From Prevotella sp. UBA6447 (GTDB taxonomy: Bacteria; Bacteroidota; Bacteroidia; Bacteroidales; Bacteroidaceae), in contig DJOD01000030.1 in assembly GCA_002437115.1 (NCBI GenBank), positions 2,577 through 34,277 on the forward strand: 31,701 bases of DNA, written 5' to 3'. This document shows positions 26,384-31,701 of the stretch, piece after piece (the first letter of the stretch is position 1; each line of letters starts with the position of its first letter). The position numbers were made by a program, and so were the translations under genes. The notes beneath the pieces were generated by a model. It made no database searches. It saw only the letters and a list, made by a program, of their open reading frames with translations, and was not told the DNA's origin.

Positions 26384-26833
26384 TTACCACTCAACCTTTT
26401 CATTCAGTATCACTCCGTCGGTGGCATCATCAGTCGTGAACGTGTTGCCGCGATACTGCACGCAGAGCATTACCAGCGGTTCGGTGCCGTTGTTTCGGAC
26501 AGAGCGCTTTGCTGCTGGAGCTACCCTCACGACGCTACCCTCGCCCACGGGGAACACGTTGCCGTCTACCTGATACTCGCCCTTGCCGCTGAGGAAGAAA
26601 TAGAGTTCCTCGTGGTTCTTGTGGGTGTGGAGAAAACCGGTCTCTGTGCCCGGGGCGAACGACTGAAACGAGAATTCGCCGCCCGTTGCGCCTACCAAGG
26701 CTCCGCCAAACACCTTGCCGGGGATTTTCACCTCGGGGCCGAGCTCCAATACATATTCGCCCAACTCACAGAACTTGCCGAAATCTACGGCTGTGGCATT
26801 AGCCAGCTTCACAATTGTCTTTGCTTCTTTCAT
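26384..26833 (-). CDS. Cupin domain protein
   Basis: A 149-aa single-domain cupin. Motif 1 is seen as GFLHTHKNHEELYFFLSGKGEY, with two His and a Glu suited to metal binding; motif 2 lies around EGSVVRVAPAAKRSVRNNG. Such small cupins range from metal-dependent isomerases and dioxygenases to stress or redox sensors; the substrate is unknown. It is divergent from the HxlR regulator gene, with a -7 box TAACTTTG at 26900-26907 (minus strand) and a weaker -33 CTTG. That arrangement suggests control by the HxlR protein, but this is inference. A terminator follows. Confidence 0.82.
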   Translation of the reverse strand: MKEAKTIVKLANATAVDFGKFCELGEYVLELGPEVKIPGKVFGGALVGATGGEFSFQSFAPGTETGFLHTHKNHEELYFFLSGKGEYQVDGNVFPVGEGSVVRVAPAAKRSVRNNGTEPLVMLCVQYRGNTFTTDDATDGVILNEKVEW

Positions 26834-26899
26834 TGCTTTTGTATAATTAGTCTATAAGATTTATTACTTTTGCCGTAAAGCAGATTTATTTTCACGCTG

Positions 26900-26931
26900 C
26901 AAAGTTACGCTTATTCATCTTGTCCTGCAAG
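26900..26931 (-). promoter_or_regulatory. Promoter of the cupin gene
   Basis: On the minus strand: -33 CTTG (26928-26931, one mismatch to TTTG), a 20-nt spacer and -7 TAACTTTG (26900-26907). It lies about 67 bp upstream of the cupin start codon. Confidence 0.55.
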
Positions 26932-26952
26932 AAGGTACAAATGGGTAAGATA

Positions 26953-26968
26953 GTTACTTGCAGGTAAC
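26953..26968. promoter_or_regulatory. Candidate operator for the HxlR regulator
   Basis: GTTAC-TTGCAG-GTAAC is a 16-bp inverted repeat located between the divergent cupin and HxlR promoters. HxlR-type dimers bind short inverted repeats and often control the divergent gene. The arms are only 5 bp, so chance is possible. Confidence 0.3.
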
Positions 26969-27027
26969 CATTGAGGAAATGAAGCACCTCGCCAAACGCA
27001 CGATTAACCAACATTAACTTTTTTCCG

Positions 27028-27059
27028 TTTGTTTCTTCTAAAACCATTAGTTACTTTTG
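27028..27059 (+). promoter_or_regulatory. Promoter of the hxlR-nitroreductase operon
   Basis: A -33 TTTG (27028-27031), a 20-nt spacer and a -7 TACTTTTG (27052-27059) match the Bacteroidetes consensus exactly. Transcription would start near 27066, about 50 nt before the HxlR ATG at 27117. Confidence 0.75.
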
Positions 27060-27116
27060 TAGCCTAAAAATGAATGTAAAGCATTTAAGTGCGTATAACA
27101 TAAAAACAATCAACCA

Positions 27117-27491
27117 ATGGCAAAGGCTATCAAGGAAACCGTTTTCTCCGACTGCCCCATACGCAACATCCTTGCCAGGATTTGCGACAAATGGTCGCTG
27201 CTCGTGATGTACACCCTCAACCGGGGCGACAGGCAGCCGATGCGCTTCAACGAACTGCGCAGACTCATCCCCGACATCTCGCAGAAGATGCTCACCAGCA
27301 CGCTGCGCACCCTCGAAACCGACGGGTATGTGACGCGGCGGGTGTTTGCCGAAGTGCCGCCGAGAGTGGAATACAGTCTGACGGAACGAAGCATGACGCT
27401 AATACCCATAACAAACGCCCTCATAGGATGGGCTTCGGAGAACATGGCTAATATCATGAACGACAGGAACAAACACAAAATAGCACTATGA
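27117..27491 (+). CDS. HxlR family winged-helix transcriptional regulator
   Basis: A 124-aa protein of usual HxlR length. The family signature is clear: CPIRNILARICDKWSLLVMY, then RFNELRRLIPDISQKMLTSTL as the recognition helix region, and LETDGYVTRRVFAEVPPRVEYSL as the wing. Cys13 in SDCPI corresponds to the redox- or electrophile-sensing cysteine of YodB/HypR-type regulators, so it may sense quinones, hypochlorite or nitro compounds. Its stop overlaps the nitroreductase ATG by 4 bp, which fits control of that enzyme. The divergent cupin gene may also be a target. Confidence 0.92.
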   Translation: MAKAIKETVFSDCPIRNILARICDKWSLLVMYTLNRGDRQPMRFNELRRLIPDISQKMLTSTLRTLETDGYVTRRVFAEVPPRVEYSLTERSMTLIPITNALIGWASENMANIMNDRNKHKIAL

Positions 27492-28012
27492 ACGAAACAT
27501 TAAAGACTCTTGAGACAAGGCGCAGCGTGCGCGGTTTTGACCCGGATTGTATGCCGAGTGACGAACTGATAAAGGAAATTGTGAAAGCTGGAGAGTATGC
27601 GCCAACAGGTATGGGAATGCAGTCGCCAAGGATTATCGTGGTGAAGAACAAGGCCGTGCGCGACCGTCTCTCCGAGCTTAACGCCGAGGTGATGGGAACC
27701 ACTTCCGACCCGTTCTACGGGGCACCGGTGATACTTATCGTCATTGCCGACAAGACACGTCCGACTTACATATATGACGGCTCGCTCGTCATGGGCAACC
27801 TGATGAATGCCGCGCACGCCGTGGGACTGGGCTCTTGCTGGATTCACCGCGCAAAGGAGGTTTTCTCGTCAGCCGAAGGCAAGGCGATGCTCAAGCAGTG
27901 GGGCATCGAGGGCGACTACGAGGGCATCGGGCATGTAGCCTTAGGATACGCTCTGAAAGAGCCCGCAGCACCGAAGCCGCGTAAGGAGGATTATACGGTG
28001 TGGGTAAAGTAA
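27488..28012 (+). CDS. Nitroreductase family FMN oxidoreductase
   Basis: A 174-aa protein. The FMN-binding start ETRRSVRGFDPD, the APTGMGMQSP loop and GLGSCWIHRAKE near the C-terminal flavin site identify the nitroreductase family. Members reduce quinones, nitro groups or flavins with NAD(P)H, often in oxidative or electrophile stress defence. It overlaps the HxlR gene by 4 bp, so expression is coupled to its likely regulator. The sequence immediately after its stop codon (from about 28025) is a foreign fragment of an HpaII gene, marking a recombination boundary. Confidence 0.92.
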   Translation: MNETLKTLETRRSVRGFDPDCMPSDELIKEIVKAGEYAPTGMGMQSPRIIVVKNKAVRDRLSELNAEVMGTTSDPFYGAPVILIVIADKTRPTYIYDGSLVMGNLMNAAHAVGLGSCWIHRAKEVFSSAEGKAMLKQWGIEGDYEGIGHVALGYALKEPAAPKPRKEDYTVWVK

Positions 28013-28024
28013 GTGTGCATCCTC

Positions 28025-28576
28025 TGAGCATCCCTTTTCAAAACAAGGCCACCAAGCGTTCCAAATGGCTCTTTCTCCATTAGTTGCATCAATATCTTCA
28101 TCATTCAATGTTGTTCCATCCACCTTATATGTTATATTGGTGGTGGATTCAGCATTGAGCAACGTAGAGGCACTGCCAAGTTGTGATTGATACTGAAGCC
28201 TAACAACGCAGTCATGTTCGTTCGAAGATCATGTATCACAATATGAATGTCCGCTTTGTCTGTTGAAGGGGCTTTCAGCTTGAATCAACCAATCTCACCC
28301 ATGAACCATTCCGCGTCAAGAATTTCAAAAGCGCTGGCTTGCGCAGCTTTGATTTCAGACAAAAGCCTTGTAGATTCTTCACCAGAACAGTCTATTTGCT
28401 CTTTGTGATAGAAATGAGGGCGGCGCTTTAAACTCCCAATGGCTCTTGGAAGCAAAATGTTACCACATCCAATGCACCTATATGTGTGCAGCCGACGACT
28501 TCCACTTGTTTAAACTATTAATGTTTACAAGCTCACCTCTTTCGTCTAATGAAAATCGGTATTTTACTTCAGCCAT
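28025..28576 (-). pseudogene. Chimeric remnant: CoiA-like N-terminus joined to HpaII fragment
   Basis: Two broken pieces are joined. Part 1 (28576-28381) starts ATG with MAEVKYRFSLDERGELVNIN. After a 1-nt frameshift and a TAG it continues as YRCIGCGNILLPRAIGSLKR and HFYHKEQIDCSGE, resembling the zinc-binding N-terminus of CoiA-like competence proteins. Part 2 (28380-28025) is a diverged copy of the interior of the HpaII gene, matching about 29440-29087, with an internal stop (TGA after FMGEIG) and further frameshifts; the segment TTNITYKVDGTTLNDEDIDA matches TTNITYKVVGTALSDEDIDA in the intact gene. The copy ends about 12 bp after the nitroreductase stop. It is not translatable as one protein. 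The HpaII match is certain; the CoiA match is probable. Confidence 0.75.
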
Positions 28577-28603
28577 AATGGGTACACTAAAATTGCAACA
28601 ATA

Positions 28604-29683
28604 TCACTTCTTGAATCTTATCTGTAAGTTCAGCTTAATATAGACAGTACCGTCCTCCCCACGATACAGCTTGCCGAACCCATAGCGTGTTCTGCTCGCT
28701 CTTTCAAATCGAGTATTTTTATACAGATAGTCTTCAACATCATTCTGATTGTAGAAGTGGTAGCAAACAATCTCTCCATCCTTGCGAACTACGAGATAGC
28801 CACCATTGGCATCATACCGTCCTGTCCATTCCTTGCCTGGTACCATGCCAAGAGCTGCGCTAAGAAGCAAAACCTTCATCTTGTGGGCATAGAAATCCTC
28901 TATGTTTTTGCCTTTATAATCAAACGGATTTTTCTTTGCAACTTCTGCCACACAATAATCTATTGAAGAATTGGAGCCTTTGCTATCCACCAACAGACAG
29001 TCTGCTATAAATTGTGGCATACATATATCCAAGAACTGGAGGTTGTTTCTGAAAACCGGGTTGTCTATATCGCTATACTCCAATGAGCATCCCTTTTCAA
29101 ACAAAGTAGCCAAGCGTTCCAAATGACTTTTGACTTCATTTATTGCGTCAATGTCTTCATCACTCAGTGCCGTTCCAACCACCTTATATGTAATATTGGT
29201 AGTTGCTCCAGCATTGAGTAGCGTAGAAGCACTGCCAAGTTGTGACTTAATGCTGAATCCCAACAATGGGGTCATGTTCGTTCGGAGATCATGAACAACG
29301 ATATGGATGTCTGCCTTGTCTGTAGATGGTGCCTTTAACTTGGAACAACCTATCTCGCCCATGAATTGCTCTGCTTCAGGAATCTCAAAAGCACTGGCTT
29401 TCGCAGCTTTAATTTCAGACAAAAGCTTTGTTGATTCTTTAACAAACTTATCCATTGAAATTCGAGCATACTCATTGCCGTTTTCATCAATCACAACGAT
29501 ATTTTGCTCTGTATTTGGCTTATACTCGTATCGTTTACTCTCTTCCCGAATGATGTTCAGAATTGGATAATACAATTCCAACTTATTCATGTCGGCATCG
29601 CCAGCATGAACCTTGCCGTCGCCTAACAATTTGAAAAGAGTGTATATCTCACTCCATTCTCCTTTATTTCCAGTTAATGCCAT
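28604..29683 (-). CDS. HpaII-family type II restriction endonuclease
   Basis: A 359-aa protein, close to the length of R.HpaII. It begins MALTGNKGEWSEIYTLFKLL, matching HpaII-family endonucleases, with further family-like segments DKADIHIVVHDLRTNMTPLLG and FGKLYRGEDGTVYIKLNLQI near the C-terminus. HpaII enzymes cut unmethylated CCGG. It lies 6 bp after the middle gene of the operon, with an AAGGAAT ribosome-binding-like site just before the ATG, and downstream of a C5 methyltransferase that would protect host DNA. A degraded copy of its middle third lies downstream (28025-28380). Confidence 0.9.
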   Translation of the reverse strand: MALTGNKGEWSEIYTLFKLLGDGKVHAGDADMNKLELYYPILNIIREESKRYEYKPNTEQNIVVIDENGNEYARISMDKFVKESTKLLSEIKAAKASAFEIPEAEQFMGEIGCSKLKAPSTDKADIHIVVHDLRTNMTPLLGFSIKSQLGSASTLLNAGATTNITYKVVGTALSDEDIDAINEVKSHLERLATLFEKGCSLEYSDIDNPVFRNNLQFLDICMPQFIADCLLVDSKGSNSSIDYCVAEVAKKNPFDYKGKNIEDFYAHKMKVLLLSAALGMVPGKEWTGRYDANGGYLVVRKDGEIVCYHFYNQNDVEDYLYKNTRFERASRTRYGFGKLYRGEDGTVYIKLNLQIRFKK

Positions 29684-29689
29684 ATTCCT

Positions 29690-30253
29690 TTATGTTACAA
29701 TGTTACCAGTTACTGCAGGCTTACTTTCAGCTTCTTCAAAAGTTAAATTTTTCAAGTCTGCTATTAATTTGTCAATTTGTGATGTTGTACAATCTATAAA
29801 TGAATCTAATCCGATGATCTCACCTTTGGTTATTTTCTCGTTTGCCACAGCTGCCTCTTCAGGTGATATTGTCAAGAGATAGCATTTAGAACGTCTATGC
29901 ACATATTTCAAGGCTACTGCTTCCAAGTCATCCTGTTTATACCGTTCTCTAAGACTTGTTTTAAGCGATAGGCTTACAGGTTGCGACTGATTGTATAAGA
30001 TGGCATCATATACAATGTTGGGTACATAAGTCACCCTTGCTTGGGTATAGAATGGCTTTATGTTTTCTCGGTACAACAGCGTGTATATAATGCACTCGAA
30101 AATGTTGCCATTCAAACTCGCTCCACCATTGGGATAGATTTCTTTGTATGCATCCCAATACTTCTTTATATAGTCACATGGTGATTCATAGTCAACATCA
30201 AGAAACGTCTTGCCCTCAAACAGGCCTTCAAAAACAATTGCAGTTTTTGTTTC
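29690..30253 (-). CDS. Unidentified protein in the HpaII operon, possibly nuclease-like
   Basis: The open frame runs from 30253 to 29690 (187 codons). Its first standard start codon is TTG at 30115 (141 aa), but the codons before it read like protein: KTAIVFEGLFEGKTFLDVDY and SPCDYIKKYWDAYKEIYPNG. No ATG, GTG or TTG precedes 30115, so it may begin at a rare codon (ATT or CTG), or the start was lost by a 1-nt deletion: the next frame just upstream reads VLKDCKIIKK. A motif of D, then SLSLKTSLRERYKQDDLEA, suggests a PD-(D/E)xK-type nuclease core, with Ser in place of the acidic residue. It lies between the methyltransferase (20-bp gap) and the HpaII gene (6-bp gap). Function is inferred only. 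Confidence 0.6.
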   Translation of the reverse strand, partial: ETKTAIVFEGLFEGKTFLDVDYESPCDYIKKYWDAYKEIYPNGGASLNGNIFECIIYTLLYRENIKPFYTQARVTYVPNIVYDAILYNQSQPVSLSLKTSLRERYKQDDLEAVALKYVHRRSKCYLLTISPEEAAVANEKITKGEIIGLDSFIDCTTSQIDKLIADLKNLTFEEAESKPAVTGNIVT

Positions 30254-30272
30254 TTAATGATTTTGCAATCTT

Positions 30273-31631
30273 TTAATACTCCAGTATATTCAGAACCTTT
30301 TTATTGTCCAACGTTTTAAGCAATTGCTTTGCTGTTGCCTGTATTGCCGGAACCGCCACACTGTTACCGAACTGTTTATATGCCGAAGCGTCAGCCACAA
30401 CAATTTTGAAATTGTCTGGATAGCCCTGTAAACGCGCCCACTCGCGAGGTGTCATCTTGCGCCAGCCTTGGTGATTTACTTCACCTTTGATTCTTGTGGT
30501 TGGCGTAAGATTCGTTTGGCGAAAGTCAATGACAAGGTTACATTCTCGTCCCATGCCACCTACTACAATAGCATGTGCTATGCCGTCATCAGGAATAATG
30601 TCATATCCAAAGCCATGTCCCTTTGCCTCATGGCGTGCTTTGTGACGTTTCAGTGTTTCTATATATGTTGTGGAAAGGTAATACTTTGCTGGAACTGGGT
30701 TTTCCTCACGAACATCAATCCACTTCTTTGTTACTTCTCTTTGCTCTGGGTAAGTGAAATCTTCTTTCTTTATCCCCAAATCCTTTCTGAAACCAACAAT
30801 GTAAATTCTCTCGCGATGCTGCGGCACACCAAAGAACATTGCATTGACAATCTGTGGGTCTGGCACTACATACCCGACTTCATCCAATGTATTAAGAATT
30901 GTCTTGAATGTCCTTCCTTTATCATGGATTACAAGCCCCTTCACGTTTTCGAGGAAAAAGGCTTTCGGTTGATAACGGCGCAATATCTCCGCAACATCAA
31001 AGAATAATGTACCGCGCGTTTCCTCGAAGCCTAATCTCTTTCCTGCGAGGGAGAAGGCCTGACATGGGAATCCAGCGCAAAGGATGTCAAATCCTTTAGG
31101 TATTTTATTCTTAGTGCTTTCCTTTGTTATATCTCCAAACGGCACATCACCGTAATTCGCATAATAGGTTTTCTTGGCCTGTTCGTCCCATTCTGACGAG
31201 AATACACATTCTCCTCCAAGATTTTGAAACGCCATTCTGAAACCGCCTATACCAGCAAATAAGTCTATAAACGTAAACTTTGGATTCTTTGGAGCTTGAA
31301 ACGGTGCTTCAAACAAGTCTGGGAAAAGATATGTTTGATAACCGATTGGCGACTCTGAAACTCCTTCAAAATCTTTCGGCTTGCGTTGTTTTTCTCCCTT
31401 AATAAACTCATACCACAAGTTTAATATGCCTTTTGCTTGCTGCTCATAAGGCAGATTTATATCTGTTTTTCGTAACTGTAAATAGTGGGTGATTAAAGCT
31501 GCTTGATCCACAAAAGGAATGACGTTTTCCTCTTCGTCAAGTGTCTCTTCGCCATATATTTGAACCTTGTCTGCTTTCCTTTTACAAAAGTCAAACAAGG
31601 AGAAATCTTTCTTTGATTTTGTCGTTGCCAT
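30273..31631 (-). CDS. DNA (cytosine-5) methyltransferase, HpaII type
   Basis: A 452-aa C5 methyltransferase. Motif I is FIDLFAGIGGFRMAF, the catalytic motif IV is GFPCQAFSLAG with Cys190, motif VI is FFLENVKGL, motif VIII is PQHRERIYIVGF and motif X is QFGNSVAVPAI. An extra N-terminal stretch of about 120 residues is present. Together with the HpaII endonuclease downstream, it is predicted to methylate the inner cytosine of CCGG and protect host DNA. It is the first gene of a leftward operon. No promoter pair was seen in the 70 bp before the window end. All key motifs are intact. Confidence 0.93.
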   Translation of the reverse strand: MATTKSKKDFSLFDFCKRKADKVQIYGEETLDEEENVIPFVDQAALITHYLQLRKTDINLPYEQQAKGILNLWYEFIKGEKQRKPKDFEGVSESPIGYQTYLFPDLFEAPFQAPKNPKFTFIDLFAGIGGFRMAFQNLGGECVFSSEWDEQAKKTYYANYGDVPFGDITKESTKNKIPKGFDILCAGFPCQAFSLAGKRLGFEETRGTLFFDVAEILRRYQPKAFFLENVKGLVIHDKGRTFKTILNTLDEVGYVVPDPQIVNAMFFGVPQHRERIYIVGFRKDLGIKKEDFTYPEQREVTKKWIDVREENPVPAKYYLSTTYIETLKRHKARHEAKGHGFGYDIIPDDGIAHAIVVGGMGRECNLVIDFRQTNLTPTTRIKGEVNHQGWRKMTPREWARLQGYPDNFKIVVADASAYKQFGNSVAVPAIQATAKQLLKTLDNKKVLNILEY

Positions 31632-31701
31632 TTCAATGAGTTTATTTCTGGGGCATCCTTATAAGTTCAGTTACTGTTATTTTCCACCCTTAGAAAGATG
31701 G

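Overview
The window looks like chromosome or chromid DNA from a Bacteroidales bacterium, most likely Prevotella-like. The main support is that several genes carry near-perfect Bacteroidetes promoters (-33 TTTG, 19-20 nt spacer, -7 TAnnTTTG). Typical Bacteroidetes protein families also occur: a DUF3408-type protein, a GH127/GH2 pair, and secreted lipoproteins with carboxypeptidase-regulatory-like folds. Genus is inference; no rRNA or marker gene is present.

Layout. (1) 1-8711: a complete type I-C CRISPR-Cas locus read leftwards, cas3-cas5c-cas8c-cas7c-cas4-cas1-cas2, then a terminator-like hairpin, a leader with its own promoter, and an array of 12 complete 32-bp repeats plus one cut by the window edge. 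An A-rich internal ATG in cas8c probably makes a separate Cas11c small subunit. (2) 8827-13001: a ParA ATPase and a DUF3408-like partner in one operon, then about 2 kb of extremely AT-rich, apparently gene-free DNA with alternating T-rich and A-rich blocks, ending in a cluster of iteron-like repeats (core CGACAAATAGGGAA, mostly about 22 bp apart). Together these look like a partition/replication-origin module. No initiator gene is visible, only a small Cys-rich ORF. (3) 13068-21914: a surface lipoprotein, a Nudix hydrolase, a secreted GH127 beta-L-arabinofuranosidase-like enzyme and a secreted GH2 enzyme, all rightward. (4) 21950-26132: an RND efflux pump and its membrane-fusion lipoprotein, leftward, with no outer-membrane channel. 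(5) 26315-28012: a cupin gene divergent from an HxlR regulator/nitroreductase operon. (6) 28025-31631: a leftward HpaII-type restriction-modification operon (C5 methyltransferase, a nuclease-like middle gene lacking a normal start, HpaII endonuclease), followed by a broken chimera joining a CoiA-like fragment to a second HpaII fragment.

How it fits together: two defence systems (CRISPR I-C and HpaII R-M) flank a core of carbohydrate and efflux genes. The probable replication/partition module lies directly upstream of the cas operon. The most novel items are the ParA/DUF3408/AT-rich/iteron module, the unnamed middle gene of the HpaII operon, the chimeric pseudogene beside it, and the internal Cas11c start. 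All calls come from reading the sequence; no database search was run.
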